Shown here in pieces: positions 17,772 to 27,166 of a stretch of 64,000 bases of DNA (position 1 is its first letter; every line of letters begins with the position of its first letter). Made by a program: the position numbers and the translations under genes. The notes beneath the pieces were generated by a model. It did no database searches. It had not been told where the DNA came from and saw nothing but the letters and a program-made list of their open reading frames with translations. This stretch comes from an uncultured Kiloniellaceae bacterium (GTDB taxonomy: Bacteria; Pseudomonadota; Alphaproteobacteria; Kiloniellales; Kiloniellaceae). Location of the stretch: NCBI GenBank assembly GCA_947500035.1, contig CANMQP010000005.1:868001-932000 (forward strand). Direction: 5' to 3'.

Positions 17772-18284
17772 CTAAGCTGCAAGTTCGCGGGATAGCGAAC
17801 TCAACCTCGATTTGACGATCATGACATGAAACCGGGCGATGGCGCGGAGATAAACCCTGCCAAGCCGATTGTGGGTGTGAACCCAGGTCGCGAGCGAAAT
17901 CCGCTGGGAGTCCGCAGTCTCCCGAAAGACCGAAATCTTGAAATCCAGGTGGGCGTCATCCTCTCCGAGGAGGATTTCATTCTCGCTGATACTGCGCACA
18001 CAGAGGAAGTTAATCGGCTCGCCAACTTTAACCGGTGACCGGCGGTCATTGTTGGTAGGCAGCTGGGCCGTTGTCTTGAGGCCGAAGACCCTGACCCCCA
18101 AGTCGCGCGTTGCCAGCAGCGCGTTAATCCAGGCGGGCAATCCGATGAAGATCCGTTGCGCGATCTCTTCCATCGGGAGGCCTGTCCGTTCAATATCGGT
18201 GGCGTAGCAGTCCAGAAAATCGCCCGCTCTCACAAAACGATGCAGTTCACTGCCTGCTGCTAGATCTGTCTTTCTTACTGCCAT
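17772..18284 (-). CDS. DUF2867 family protein
   Basis: This encodes 170 residues. The stretch FVRAGDFLDCYATDI followed by IAQRIFIGLPAWINALLATRD and, later, GEPINFLCVRSISENEILLGEDDAHLDFKISV matches DUF2867. That family resembles a SRPBCC/START-like beta-sheet fold over a helix and has no known reaction. The gene lies 118 bases downstream of the rpsI stop but beyond its terminator, so it is probably transcribed on its own. Confidence 0.65.
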   Translation of the reverse strand: MAVRKTDLAAGSELHRFVRAGDFLDCYATDIERTGLPMEEIAQRIFIGLPAWINALLATRDLGVRVFGLKTTAQLPTNNDRRSPVKVGEPINFLCVRSISENEILLGEDDAHLDFKISVFRETADSQRISLATWVHTHNRLGRVYLRAIARFHVMIVKSRLSSLSRELAA

Positions 18285-18324
18285 AGCACTGACAGGTTAT
18301 TCGGAACGATCTTCGTACTGCAAA

Positions 18325-18361
18325 CGCAAAACGGGGGAGCGACAACATGCCACTCCCCCGT
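18325..18361 (-). terminator. Rho-independent terminator of rplM-rpsI
   Basis: On the minus strand, ACGGGGGAG and CTCCCCCGT (18353-18361 and 18331-18339) form a 9-bp stem around a 13-base loop and are followed by TTTTGCG. It lies about 40 bases past the rpsI stop codon. Confidence 0.85.
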
Positions 18362-18402
18362 CGAACAGGCGCCTGATTGAAAGGCGTATAGCAGTCTGAA
18401 AC

Positions 18403-18891
18403 TTAACGCTTGGAGAACTGGAAGCTCCGGCGTGCTTTCGCCCGGCCGTACTTCTTACGCTCAACAACACGCGAATCGCGGGTCAGGAAGCCACCGGCCT
18501 TGAGGACCGGACGAAGGCCCGGCTCAAAGAGAATCAGCGCTTTCGAGATACCGTGACGGACGGCACCGGCCTGACCGGAGAGACCGCCACCGGTCGCGGT
18601 GCAGACCACGTCGAACTGGTTGGTCCGATCGGTAACCGTGAAAGGCTGGGCGATCATCATCCGCAGCACTGCGCGGGCGAAGTACTTCTCCTGATCGCGG
18701 CCGTTGACGGTGACCTTGCCGCTACCGGGCATGATCCAGACGCGGGCAACCGCGTCCTTCCGCTTGCCGGTAGCATAGGAGCGACCTTGAGCATCCTTCT
18801 TCGGCTCTGCCGTGGTTTCGACTGCCGCTTCCGCCGTGGCTACGTCGCCAAGCTGGCTCAAATCGGTCAGGGTCTGAGTTTCCTCGGCCAT
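18403..18891 (-). CDS. rpsI: 30S ribosomal protein S9
   Basis: This encodes 162 residues. The conserved body runs from [20 protein letters not shown] to the basic tail [17 protein letters not shown], whose terminal SKR reaches the ribosomal P site. About 35 acidic and Ala-rich residues precede the body, an extension common in Alphaproteobacteria. The ATG lies 3 bases after the rplM stop, the universal L13-S9 arrangement. It is followed by a strong terminator. Confidence 0.97.
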   Translation of the reverse strand: MAEETQTLTDLSQLGDVATAEAAVETTAEPKKDAQGRSYATGKRKDAVARVWIMPGSGKVTVNGRDQEKYFARAVLRMMIAQPFTVTDRTNQFDVVCTATGGGLSGQAGAVRHGISKALILFEPGLRPVLKAGGFLTRDSRVVERKKYGRAKARRSFQFSKR

Positions 18892-18894
18892 GAC

Positions 18895-19359
18895 TTACGC
18901 GCTCCTCTTGTTCTTCGGGTTCTGCGACGCGAAGTCGAGAACGATCGGGCTCTGGGCCTCATGCGGATGCTCGGTTCCGGCATAGACACGGAGGTTTTTC
19001 ATCTGCTGACGGCCAAGCGGTCCACGGGGAACCATGCGCTCTACGGCCTTGGTGACAACACGCTCGGGATGGGCACCGGCGAGGATCTGACCAGCTGTAC
19101 GCTGTTTGATGCCGCCCGGGTGACCGGTGTGCCAGTAATAGGTCTTGTCGGTGAGCTTCTTGCCCGTCAACTTGATCTTCCCGGCATTGATTACGATGAC
19201 GTTGTCGCCGCAATCCATATGAGGAGTAAAGGTCGGCTTGTTCTTGCCGCGCAGGATCCGGGCGACTTCGACGGCCAAGCGACCAAGCACAACGCCGTCG
19301 GCGTCGATGATGATCCACTTTTTCTCGATATCCGCCGGTTTGGCTGAAAAAGTCTTCAT
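18895..19359 (-). CDS. rplM: 50S ribosomal protein L13
   Basis: This encodes 154 residues from the ATG at 19359, chosen because [20 protein letters not shown] is the usual start; a longer open frame upstream is not conserved. Family features include [49 protein letters not shown] and [21 protein letters not shown]13 is an early-assembly protein of the large subunit. A near-consensus sigma-70 promoter lies about 110 bases upstream, leaving a leader of about 100 nt that could serve the autoregulation described for L13 in other bacteria. Confidence 0.97.
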   Translation of the reverse strand: MKTFSAKPADIEKKWIIIDADGVVLGRLAVEVARILRGKNKPTFTPHMDCGDNVIVINAGKIKLTGKKLTDKTYYWHTGHPGGIKQRTAGQILAGAHPERVVTKAVERMVPRGPLGRQQMKNLRVYAGTEHPHEAQSPIVLDFASQNPKNKRSA

Positions 19360-19467
19360 TGGTTTATCCACTCGTCGTGAATGCCGTGGGCTTCCCAAGC
19401 AAGAGAAACCGGGCTTCACACATAAGAGAAATCAGCGCACGGGCGTCGCCCGTCCGTAACGCGGCGG

Positions 19468-19496
19468 TTTCTAGTGCAGGGACCTCGCCCTGTCAA
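19468..19496 (-). promoter_or_regulatory. Sigma-70 promoter of rplM-rpsI
   Basis: Read on the minus strand, TTGACA (19491-19496) and TAGAAA (19468-19473) are separated by exactly 17 bases. This predicts transcription starting near 19460, about 100 bases before the rplM start codon. Confidence 0.75.
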
Positions 19497-19647
19497 CGCC
19501 GAAAAAGCCTGTTTTTCGAATATTTTAGATGAGCGGTATCATAATACCGCAACTTTAACCTCATGATTTATTGACTATTTTCGGCCTTTTTAAAACCCCG
19601 CTCGAAAGCGACAGCGAAATTCTTACGGAATTTGAGAGATTTGGCGG

Positions 19648-20070
19648 TTATCTGGGCGGTAACGAATAGGTGCTGGTCACATGCGCAACCGGACCTTCAT
19701 CCTCTTCTCCCTCGGAAAAGAGCGAAACCTCGCCGTAAGCCAGCCTCTTGCCCGCCTTGAGAACCCGGCACTCGACGATCAGCGCGACCGGCTTGGGACG
19801 CTTGAGGAAGTTGATGTTGAGGCTGGTGGTGACCGCCATCTCCGCCTTGCCGACCACGGACATCACCGCGATCCACATGGCGCAATCGGCAACCCCCATC
19901 ATGGTCGGGCCGCTGATGGTCCCGCCGGGCCGCACGAAGGCTTCACGGTAGGGCTGCCTCAAGCGGCAGGTTCCCTCGCCGATATCCTGGATTTCAAGCC
20001 CCAGATCCAGCACCAGGGGCATCTCCGCCCGGCAGATCTCAAAAATCTCTTCAGCGGTAATCAGCGTCAT
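19648..20070 (-). CDS. PaaI-family hotdog thioesterase
   Basis: This encodes 140 residues from the ATG at 20070; an upstream in-frame start would add 25 poorly conserved residues. The hotdog core is clear: FVRPGGTISGPTMMGVADCA contains the conserved G-x-x-x-x-x-x-x-D of PaaI/YbgC-type enzymes, and TTSLNINFLKRPKP provides the long strand. Such enzymes hydrolyse acyl-CoA thioesters in the cytoplasm. It is divergent from a CoA-transferase and enoyl-CoA hydratase operon beginning at 20198, which makes a shared role in acyl-CoA metabolism plausible. Confidence 0.8.
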   Translation of the reverse strand: MTLITAEEIFEICRAEMPLVLDLGLEIQDIGEGTCRLRQPYREAFVRPGGTISGPTMMGVADCAMWIAVMSVVGKAEMAVTTSLNINFLKRPKPVALIVECRVLKAGKRLAYGEVSLFSEGEEDEGPVAHVTSTYSLPPR

Positions 20071-20197
20071 TCCGTCTCTTTCCCCTCTTCCAAAGCCCTT
20101 GCGGACATAACCCGTCCTGATGCATACCAAACATTCGTTAGGCACGCACCATCAGAGTCCCTCCGGCCCTGAAAGTGCCAAAAGGGATCCTTGACCG

Positions 20198-21322
20198 ATG
20201 ATCAGCTTTTTAGCGGGCGTCCGCGTTCTGGACATGAGCCAGTTTCTACCCGGTCCCTATTGCGCGCAGATCCTTTCCGATATGGGTGCGGAAGTCGTGA
20301 AGCTCGAATCGCCCGCCGGCGATCCCATGCGGTCATTCGGCCCTCTGGGCATTGACGGGCTCTCTCTCTTTTACAAAGGCATCAATGCCGGGAAAACCGT
20401 CATAAGCCTGGATTTGAAATCGGAGGACGGCAAAGCCGCCTTCACAGCGCTCATCAAGCGCGCAGATGTTCTCATCGAGTCCTTTCGCCCCGGCGCACTT
20501 GAGCGGCTTGGCTTCGCCTCAAACCACATCAAGACACTCAATCCGCGCCTCATCCACTGCGCTCTCTCCGGCTTCGGGCAGTCCGGACCTGACCGGCAGC
20601 GCGCTGGGCACGATATCAACTATATGGCGTTGGCGGGCGGGCTTGCGGCCTCAGGCACGACTGACAGGCCGGTTTTCGCCGCGCCCCCCATCGCCGACTT
20701 CGCCAGCGGCAGCCAGGCGGCATCGGCGGTGCTTGCGGCCCTCTTCGGACGCGAGCGCAACGGCAAAGGCTGCTATCTCGACATGAGCATCACCGAGTCC
20801 GTCTTGGCATGGCAGGGCATGAACCTGACCGCCTGCAACACGCAAAACCACCGGCCGGAACGCAAAAGAAACCTGCTCAACGGCGGTGCAGCCTGCTATC
20901 AGGTCTACCGGACCCGTGACGGGCGTTTTATCAGTCTGGGGGCGATCGAGCCGAAATTCTGGGCGAATTTCTGCACCGCCCTCGCCCGTCCCGACTGGAT
21001 ACCACGTCAAACAGAGAGTCTTCCGCAAACCGCCTTGATCGATGAAGTCGCCGCAGCCATTGCACAGCAGGATCTCTCCTACTGGCAAGAGCGGCTCGAT
21101 CCTGTCGATTGCTGCTTTCACACGGTGGTCGACATCGGTGAGATCGCCGAACATCCGCAGATCAAGGCGCGCGGGATGCTGGCGCCCGATCCTGAAACGC
21201 CAGGCCTGATTCAAGCCCTTTACCCGGCGTGGCTCGACGGCAGCCCGCCCGAAAAGCGCAGGCCCGTGAAGACGGCCGGTTGTGAAGAGCTGCTTGCCGC
21301 CTGGCACTCCGACGAAGCCTGA
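20198..21322 (+). CDS. CaiB/BaiF family (family III) CoA-transferase
   Basis: This encodes 374 residues. The N-terminus GVRVLDMSQFLPGPYCAQIL, then MGAEVVKLESPAGDPMR, is diagnostic. The catalytic aspartate is expected in YLDMSITESVLAW, and the GHDINYMALAG segment is also conserved. Members transfer CoA between carboxylic acids or act as alpha-methylacyl-CoA racemases. At 374 residues without the insert of formyl-CoA transferases, a racemase-like enzyme is possible, but substrate cannot be assigned. It heads a plus-strand run with an enoyl-CoA hydratase and a CoA-binding protein. Confidence 0.85.
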   Translation: MISFLAGVRVLDMSQFLPGPYCAQILSDMGAEVVKLESPAGDPMRSFGPLGIDGLSLFYKGINAGKTVISLDLKSEDGKAAFTALIKRADVLIESFRPGALERLGFASNHIKTLNPRLIHCALSGFGQSGPDRQRAGHDINYMALAGGLAASGTTDRPVFAAPPIADFASGSQAASAVLAALFGRERNGKGCYLDMSITESVLAWQGMNLTACNTQNHRPERKRNLLNGGAACYQVYRTRDGRFISLGAIEPKFWANFCTALARPDWIPRQTESLPQTALIDEVAAAIAQQDLSYWQERLDPVDCCFHTVVDIGEIAEHPQIKARGMLAPDPETPGLIQALYPAWLDGSPPEKRRPVKTAGCEELLAAWHSDEA

Positions 21323-21411
21323 GAGGACAAACCCCGATGCGGCTGGACTTAAGCCGCATCAGCAGGAATAGTTAAGTTGATATACCATTTCGCACCGGAG
21401 GCCTTGGTCCC

Positions 21412-22239
21412 ATGAGCGCAGTATCCGCATCAGACGCCGTGAGTAATGGCATTATTAGCAATGACGAGGCCATTCTGCTGCGCAGTGATTCCGATGGCAT
21501 TGCCACGCTCACCCTGAACCGGCCCAAACAGTATAACGCCCTCTCGAGCGCATTGATGAGCGAGGTGCAAGCTGCGCTGGATGACCTGCGCGAAGACCGC
21601 TCGGTGAAAGTCGTCGTTCTGGAGGCAGCCGGTAAGGGCTTCTGTGCCGGGCACGACCTGAAAGAAATGCGAGCCGGTGATGGCCGCGCCTACTTTGAAG
21701 CGGTCTTCAAGCAGTGCAGCCGCATGATGCTCTCCATCACCCGCCTGCCCCAGCCCGTCATCGCGAAGGTCCACGGCATCGCAACCGCCGCAGGCTGTCA
21801 GCTTGTGGCGACCTGCGACCTGGCGGTCGCCTCCAACGAGGCACACTTCGCCACACCGGGCGTGAACATCGGTCTCTTTTGCTCGACCCCCATGGTCGCG
21901 CTCTCGCGGGCCGTGGGTCGGAAGACGGCCATGGAGATGCTGCTGACCGGTGAAGGCATCGACGCCGCGACGGCGGAACGCATGGGCCTGATCAACCGCG
22001 CGGTGCCCTCGAGAGAGCTTGATCGCGTGACTCTAGAGTATGCCGAGAAGATCGCCAGTAAATCACCCCTGACCTTAAAGATCGGCAAGGAAGCCTTCTA
22101 CCGGCAGATCGAAATGGATCTTGAGCAAGCCTACGATTACGCCAGCGAGGTCATGACGACCAATATGCTAGTGCGCGACGCGGAAGAAGGCATCGACGCC
22201 TTCATCGAAAAGCGCGATCCAGAATGGACCGGCGAATAG
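21412..22239 (+). CDS. Enoyl-CoA hydratase/isomerase family protein (ECHDC3-like)
   Basis: This encodes 275 residues of the crotonase fold. CAGHDLKEMR and GIATAAGCQLVATCDLAVAS form the CoA-binding and oxyanion-hole segments. The second motif reads AAGCQLVA rather than the usual GGG-E-LA-x-xCD, so one catalytic glutamate of classical hydratases seems absent, as in the ECHDC3 subgroup. Activity other than simple hydration is therefore possible. The gene is 89 bases after the CoA-transferase and three bases before the CoA-binding protein gene, consistent with one operon. Confidence 0.85.
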   Translation: MSAVSASDAVSNGIISNDEAILLRSDSDGIATLTLNRPKQYNALSSALMSEVQAALDDLREDRSVKVVVLEAAGKGFCAGHDLKEMRAGDGRAYFEAVFKQCSRMMLSITRLPQPVIAKVHGIATAAGCQLVATCDLAVASNEAHFATPGVNIGLFCSTPMVALSRAVGRKTAMEMLLTGEGIDAATAERMGLINRAVPSRELDRVTLEYAEKIASKSPLTLKIGKEAFYRQIEMDLEQAYDYASEVMTTNMLVRDAEEGIDAFIEKRDPEWTGE

Positions 22240-22242
22240 GTC

Positions 22243-22755
22243 ATGAGCGGAAAGATCGATCACGACAGCTACAGCGACGCCACCCTGCGCAATCTTCTGA
22301 ACAGCGTGAAGAGCGTGGCCGTCGTGGGCGCCAGTCCCAACTGGAACCGCCCCAGTTACTTCGTCATGAAGTATCTTCAGGACAAAGGCTATCGGATCTT
22401 GCCGGTCAATCCCCGGGCCGCGGGCGAAGAGATCCTGGGCGAAAAGGTCTATGTATCTCTCGCCGAGATTCCCGACAGCTTCGACATGGTCGATGTCTTC
22501 CGTAACTCCGAGGTCGCGGGTGCCGTCACCGACGAAGCCATCGCGCTGAAGGACGAGAGAGACATCAAGGCCATCTGGATGCAGCTCACCGTGCGTAACG
22601 ACGCCGCGGCCGCGCGTGCCGAAGCCGCCGGGCTTCAGGTCGTCATGGACCGCTGTCCGAAAATCGAGTTCGGCCGCCTGAACAGCGAGCTCTCCTGGGG
22701 CGGTTTCAATTCCAAGGTCATTTCCGCGAAACGGCGCAAGGTACGGATCGGATGA
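22243..22755 (+). CDS. CoA-binding domain protein (YccU-like)
   Basis: This encodes 170 residues with a Rossmann-type CoA-binding domain. SVAVVGASPNWNRPSYFVMK is the glycine-rich nucleotide loop, followed by GYRILPVNPRAAGEEILGEK and a conserved VVMDRCPKIE near the end. The family is related to the CoA-binding half of succinyl-CoA synthetase alpha subunits, but has no known reaction. Its stop overlaps the start of the downstream sulfhydrylase by four bases (ATGA), implying coupled translation. This linkage of a YccU-like gene with O-acetylhomoserine sulfhydrylase is frequent in Alphaproteobacteria. Confidence 0.85.
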   Translation: MSGKIDHDSYSDATLRNLLNSVKSVAVVGASPNWNRPSYFVMKYLQDKGYRILPVNPRAAGEEILGEKVYVSLAEIPDSFDMVDVFRNSEVAGAVTDEAIALKDERDIKAIWMQLTVRNDAAAARAEAAGLQVVMDRCPKIEFGRLNSELSWGGFNSKVISAKRRKVRIG

Positions 22756-24062
22756 GTCCCAAACAGGACAAGGCTGCTGAACCGAAGTTCGGCTTCGAAA
22801 CCCGCATGATCCACGCGGGGGCGCAGCCCGAACCGGTCACCGGGGCGCGCCAGACACCGATCCACCAGAACACCTCCTACGTCTTTCACGACGCCGAGCA
22901 CGCGGCCTCGCTTTTCAATCTGCAGACCTTCGGTTTCATCTACTCGCGCCTGACCAATCCGACCGTGGCCGTACTGGAAGAGCGCATCGCCAGTCTGGAG
23001 GACGGGCGCGGCGGCACCTGTTGCGCGTCGGGACACGCCGCACAGTTGCTCGCCTTCTTTGCGCTGATGGAGCCGGGCGACAGCTTCATCGCGTCCAACC
23101 GGCTTTACGGCGGCTCGATCACCCAGTTCGGCAAGACCTTCAAGAAATTCGACTGGCGTGCGAAGTTCGTTGATGTGGATGACCCTCAGAATGTCCGCGA
23201 TGCCCTGACGCCGGACTGCAAGGCGATCTTCGTGGAGAGCCTTGCCAATCCCGGCGGCGTGGTGAGTGATCTCGAAGCCCTTTCATCTATTGCCAAAGAT
23301 GCGGGCATCCCCCTGATTGTCGACAACACCATGGCAACGCCCTACCTCTGCCGTCCGATCGAGTGGGGCGCCGACTTGGTAGTGCACTCCACGACCAAGT
23401 TCCTCTCCGGGAATGGCACCTCTCTGGGTGGATGCGTGGTCGATAGCGGCAACTTCGACTGGGCGCAAAACGATAAATTTCCCGGCCTCGCCGGGCCCGA
23501 ACCTGCCTATCACGGTCTGAATTTTTACGAGACCTTCGGCGACATGGCCTTCACCACCCATGCCCATGCCATCGGTCTGCGGGATCTGGGTTCGACCATG
23601 GCGCCCATGAATGCCTTTCAGACCATCCTCGGCTGCGAGACCCTGGCCCTGCGCATGGAACGGCATTGCGAGAATGCCAGGAAAGTCGCCGAGTTCCTGG
23701 AAGCACACCCGGCCGTTGCCTGGGTCTCCTGTGCCGCCCTGCCCTCCAGCCCCTATCACGCCCTGGCGCAGAAGTATCTGCCCAAGGGAGCTGGTGCGGT
23801 CTTCACCTTCGGCGTGAAAGGCGGCTATGAGGCGGGCACAAGAGTCGTCGAGAACTGCGAAATCTTCTCGCACCTGGCCAACATCGGCGACGCCCGTTCA
23901 CTGATCCTGCATCCCGCTTCGACCACTCACCGGCAGCTTAGCGAAGAACAGCAGCAGGCCGCCGGCGCGGGGCCCGACGTTATCCGTCTCTCAATCGGTC
24001 TGGAAACCCTCGAGGATCTGATCGCCGACCTGGATCAGGCGATTACGGCGGCAAGTCGATAG
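22752..24062 (+). CDS. O-acetylhomoserine sulfhydrylase (MetY/MetZ group)
   Basis: This encodes 436 residues. The PLP-binding lysine is Lys216 in VHSTTKFLSG, preceded by VDNTMATPYLCRPIEWGADL. N-terminal features are TRMIHAGAQPEPVTGARQTP and the YSRLTNPTVAVLE segment. The enzyme makes homocysteine from O-acetylhomoserine and sulfide, or methionine with methanethiol, and belongs to the Cys/Met metabolism PLP family. The product of hom (7964-9256) feeds this route. No SAM riboswitch is seen in front of it; it is transcribed with the CoA-binding gene. It converges on the next gene with a 6-base gap. Confidence 0.9.
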   Translation: MSPKQDKAAEPKFGFETRMIHAGAQPEPVTGARQTPIHQNTSYVFHDAEHAASLFNLQTFGFIYSRLTNPTVAVLEERIASLEDGRGGTCCASGHAAQLLAFFALMEPGDSFIASNRLYGGSITQFGKTFKKFDWRAKFVDVDDPQNVRDALTPDCKAIFVESLANPGGVVSDLEALSSIAKDAGIPLIVDNTMATPYLCRPIEWGADLVVHSTTKFLSGNGTSLGGCVVDSGNFDWAQNDKFPGLAGPEPAYHGLNFYETFGDMAFTTHAHAIGLRDLGSTMAPMNAFQTILGCETLALRMERHCENARKVAEFLEAHPAVAWVSCAALPSSPYHALAQKYLPKGAGAVFTFGVKGGYEAGTRVVENCEIFSHLANIGDARSLILHPASTTHRQLSEEQQQAAGAGPDVIRLSIGLETLEDLIADLDQAITAASR

Positions 24063-24068
24063 AGACCG

Positions 24069-24590
24069 TTATTTGTTTCTTTCGAGCTTCTCGACGTAGC
24101 GGATCTTGTGTTCCTGGATTGCCCGAAGAGATTCCTGATATCCGGAATAGAGCTCTTGAGATATGGGCGTGAAATCGGCCCGATACACCGGCCAGGGTGT
24201 CTCTTCTACGAGCGCACAGAACTCGTCGACGTAGTCAGAGTGTTCGGCGCGCTGTTGGTCGAACGTCTCAAAACCTTCGATCTCAGATAAACTGGCTTCG
24301 AGGATGCGTTCGAGGTTTTGGCCAACATCGCTTTTTTGCGTGCACCCGGCTTGGCCATACAGCCCTTCGATGTATTGCCAGTCTGTCTCGTCCAAAAAAC
24401 CGCAGGCTTTGCGGTAAAGTGTTATCACCAGACCATACTCAAGAAACAGTAACTTCCTTTGAAGCTCACGCGGGCCGGGTTGAGCCGTTTCAGGCGCGTC
24501 GCCGTTGTAGCAGTGGAGGTATTTTGCTTCCGCCGAGTGCGCGGAAGCGGCCAAAAGCACGAACACAACAATGGCTGTAACAGGCCGCAT
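24069..24590 (-). CDS. Exported hypothetical protein
   Basis: This encodes 173 residues from the ATG at 24590; a TTG four codons earlier is unlikely. A clean signal peptide (MRPVTAIVVFVLLAASAHSAEA) is followed by a mostly helical, acidic mature protein with four cysteines (HCYNGD, KACGF, QAGCTQ, EFCALV), which could form two disulfides in the periplasm. No family is recognised. It starts 12 bases after the stop of an MFS transporter gene, so the two are likely co-transcribed. Confidence 0.6.
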   Translation of the reverse strand: MRPVTAIVVFVLLAASAHSAEAKYLHCYNGDAPETAQPGPRELQRKLLFLEYGLVITLYRKACGFLDETDWQYIEGLYGQAGCTQKSDVGQNLERILEASLSEIEGFETFDQQRAEHSDYVDEFCALVEETPWPVYRADFTPISQELYSGYQESLRAIQEHKIRYVEKLERNK

Positions 24591-24602
24591 AATCCTATCC
24601 AA

Positions 24603-25784
24603 TTACTCGGCCGGAACCGACACCACGGACTCTTCTGAGACGGCGCCGCGGTCCTTGGGTAACATCAATGCGGCAAAACAGGCGAAGAGCGCCGCACCGC
24701 CCAGAATGTAATAGAGCCAGACGAACTCACCGGTACGTTCCTGAACGAACGCGACCAGCTGCAGAGCGACCGGCGCGATGGTGAAGGCCAGGACGAACTT
24801 GATCCCGAAGGCCAGACTGCGATGCTTTTGCGGGGCGTAGCGGGCGAGCAGCATATTTTCCGCGAGCATGGCCACGACAATCAACGGCAGGCCGGAAAAC
24901 GCCCCAACGGCGATCAGCAAGGGCACCTGCAGCAGGAATGCCCCTACGTAGATCGGCTTTAGGGGATAGCGGTCGGCCAGATGCCCGCCGTAAACCTGCA
25001 TCACGGAGCTGATCGTATAGACCGCGGCTATCGCAAAGCCGATGCCCAGAGCACCGTCACCGGCCAGATCCCGGAGACGCAGATCGAAGACCTTGGGCAG
25101 GGAGACCTGGGTCGACTGATAGAGCAGCCCGGTCAAAAGCATGGTCATCAGAAGAATAACGAAAACCCGCACCATATCGCCCCTGGCAACCGGCGCGCTC
25201 TGGACCCGGTCTTCGCCATCGTCCACGACCAGGCCACGGTGCACGCAATACCAGAGAGCCAGTCCCGTCGCGACGCAGGCCACTCCAGGCACGAAGAAGG
25301 CCGCACGCCAGGAATGGAAATCGATCAACAAACCCGCGATGAGCCCGGCGCCGGCAACGCCCAGGCCGCCGAAAATCCCATTAATGCCAAGCGCCTTGCC
25401 GCGTGATTCCGCGTTACGGACCAGCCAGGCGATCCCCACCGGGTGGTAAATCGCAGCAAAGAGCCCGATGGCGGCGAGACCGACCGCCAGCGCAACGGGG
25501 GCTGCCATGAAGCTGCAGGCAATCGCCGCGCCGCCCAGGCCGATGTGATAGACCACCATCATGCCCGGCGCCGACCAGCGGTCCGCCAGCCAGCCGGCGG
25601 GAATAGCGCAGACACCCACCAGAATAGACCCGACCGTCCAGAGCCCGATGAGATCGTGATAGGGGATCGACCAATCGATCTCGATGGCAAGGACAACGAC
25701 GAAGTAAAGCGCCATGAAGAGATGAACGAAGGCATGCCCGATGCAGGAAAAAACCAGCGATAACTGGGCGGAAGCCTTGGTCAC
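24603..25784 (-). CDS. Major facilitator superfamily transporter
   Basis: This encodes 393 residues, starting at GTG 25784 (GAGGA nine bases upstream). About 12 hydrophobic helices are visible. The loop between helices 2 and 3 reads GWLADRWSAPGMMVVYHIGL, the MFS motif A (G-x-x-x-D-R), and GGHLADRYPLKPIYVGAFLL gives its second-half counterpart. The central charged loop (VHRGLVVDDGEDRVQSAPVA) separates the two six-helix bundles. Substrate cannot be predicted. It heads a pair with a small exported protein. Confidence 0.85.
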   Translation of the reverse strand: MTKASAQLSLVFSCIGHAFVHLFMALYFVVVLAIEIDWSIPYHDLIGLWTVGSILVGVCAIPAGWLADRWSAPGMMVVYHIGLGGAAIACSFMAAPVALAVGLAAIGLFAAIYHPVGIAWLVRNAESRGKALGINGIFGGLGVAGAGLIAGLLIDFHSWRAAFFVPGVACVATGLALWYCVHRGLVVDDGEDRVQSAPVARGDMVRVFVILLMTMLLTGLLYQSTQVSLPKVFDLRLRDLAGDGALGIGFAIAAVYTISSVMQVYGGHLADRYPLKPIYVGAFLLQVPLLIAVGAFSGLPLIVVAMLAENMLLARYAPQKHRSLAFGIKFVLAFTIAPVALQLVAFVQERTGEFVWLYYILGGAALFACFAALMLPKDRGAVSEESVVSVPAE

Positions 25785-26046
25785 GATCAATCGTCCTCAG
25801 AGATTTCTGCGTTTCTGATATGGGCGATCAGAACGTCGAAGACTATGGCTATACACGCCTGCGGTAGGCCCCACAAGCGGTCGAACTGCATGGCAGCTTT
25901 GCGGTCTTCCCTCCGGCACCCTGCCTCGGTTATGCCCAATTCCCGCCCGAATGTCCCCTTTCGCGGCCCAATTCAGGTCCAAGTGTTCCCCTAGCATAGC
26001 CAGCATGGACGCCCTTAAACGACCAAAAGCCATGCGAGGAAAGACA

Positions 26047-26241
26047 GTGCAACAGAGCTTCGAGACCGCCACCAAGATACCGCAAAATACCGGGCCCGGA
26101 TTGCCGCTCGGCAACCTTATCGAGCCGATCGCAACCACTCTCGACGATATAGATCTCGAGCGCGTGGTCTGGGATCAGGAATACCGCGCGCAGGTCCGTC
26201 ACCTGCTCACCGGAGGGGCATTCGGCAGCAACGAACGTTAA
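26047..26241 (+). CDS. Small conserved hypothetical protein
   Basis: This encodes 64 residues from a GTG at 26047 with GAGGA six bases upstream; ATGs at 26005 and 26032 are in frame but less well placed. The protein is hydrophilic and ends TLDDIDLERVVWDQEYRAQV RHLLTG, a stretch that looks conserved and helical. No domain or function is known. Its stop codon overlaps the end of the convergent LysR-type regulator by four bases. Confidence 0.5.
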   Translation: MQQSFETATKIPQNTGPGLPLGNLIEPIATTLDDIDLERVVWDQEYRAQVRHLLTGGAFGSNER

Positions 26242-27161
26242 AGGCCACCTAGGGTCTGTTGAGGTTCAGGATACGGGGATCCCACCGAGTCACAGGCCGC
26301 CTCTTCCATGATCCAGTCCCGGAAATCCCGCAGGGCTGAATTCTCGAGCGCGCCTAGCGGGTAAGCCAGAAAGTAACCGTAGTCTTCAAGCTCGATATCG
26401 GAGATCGCGACAAGCTGGCCCGCCGCCAACTCGTTTTCGACCAGAGCATCGTTTAGGGCAATCCCCTGCCCGTCAATCACCGCCTGAACCCGGACGTTGG
26501 GGTCGGGGACCACGAGACCGCCGCGCGCGGACTGGTAGCTCAAGCCCGCAGCCTTATGCCAATCACGCCAGGCCACGCTCTCCTCACGGTCCTGGAGCAG
26601 AGTAAGCCCCGTCAGCGAAGTCTCAAGCCCCTCCGCAGCGATCTGCCGGGCAAGCCCGGTCCCCGCCATCGGCACGGCCGGACAGAGAAAGAGCTTCTCG
26701 ATTTCCATGTCCGTCCAGTCGCCTTTTCCCCAGCGGATCATCATATCGATGCTCTCCGCGCGTAGACCGATTTGATCGATCACCGGCTGCAGACGCAGGC
26801 CGATACCCGGATGGCTCACCATGAAGGTCATCAGGCGTGGTGATAGCCAACGAGACGCGAAATAGGTTGAGAGGCCAATTGTAATACGGCCAGGTCCCTC
26901 GTCCCGCAGAGCCGCGATCTCTTGCTCCAGATCCCGAAACGCGATCTGCGAGGAATGCCACAGGCGTTTGCCCCTTTCCGTCAAAGCGATACTGCGATGC
27001 CTTCGCTCGAAAAGCTTGAAGCCCAGCTCGTCTTCCAGCTTGCCGATCTGATAGCTCACGGCCCCCTTGGTCAGGTTCAATTCAGCCCCGGCCGCCGTAA
27101 AGCTGAGATGTCTTGCGACGATGTCGAAGAGACGCAGATTATCAAAGGAGCGAAAGCGCAT
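26238..27161 (-). CDS. LysR-type transcriptional regulator (GcvA-like)
   Basis: This encodes 307 residues from the ATG at 27161. The winged-helix domain is NLRLFDIVARHLSFTAAGAE followed by LTKGAVSYQIGKLEDELGFK and LFERRHRSIALTERG. The effector domain (from about 90) includes RITIGLSTYFASRWLSPRLM and the GLVVPDPNVRVQAVIDGQGI segment typical of GcvA-like members. It is divergent from the MttB/GcvT-like pair, the standard geometry for a regulator controlling its neighbours. Palindromes overlap the intervening promoter region. The inducer is presumably a methylated amine, but this is inferred from context only. Confidence 0.85.
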   Translation of the reverse strand: MRFRSFDNLRLFDIVARHLSFTAAGAELNLTKGAVSYQIGKLEDELGFKLFERRHRSIALTERGKRLWHSSQIAFRDLEQEIAALRDEGPGRITIGLSTYFASRWLSPRLMTFMVSHPGIGLRLQPVIDQIGLRAESIDMMIRWGKGDWTDMEIEKLFLCPAVPMAGTGLARQIAAEGLETSLTGLTLLQDREESVAWRDWHKAAGLSYQSARGGLVVPDPNVRVQAVIDGQGIALNDALVENELAAGQLVAISDIELEDYGYFLAYPLGALENSALRDFRDWIMEEAACDSVGSPYPEPQQTLGGL

Positions 27162-27166
27162 ATTTG

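Noticed and set aside
22243-24062. A SAM riboswitch controlling the sulfhydrylase.
   Set aside because: The gene overlaps its upstream neighbour by four bases, leaving no leader, and no SAM-type fold was seen upstream of the operon.
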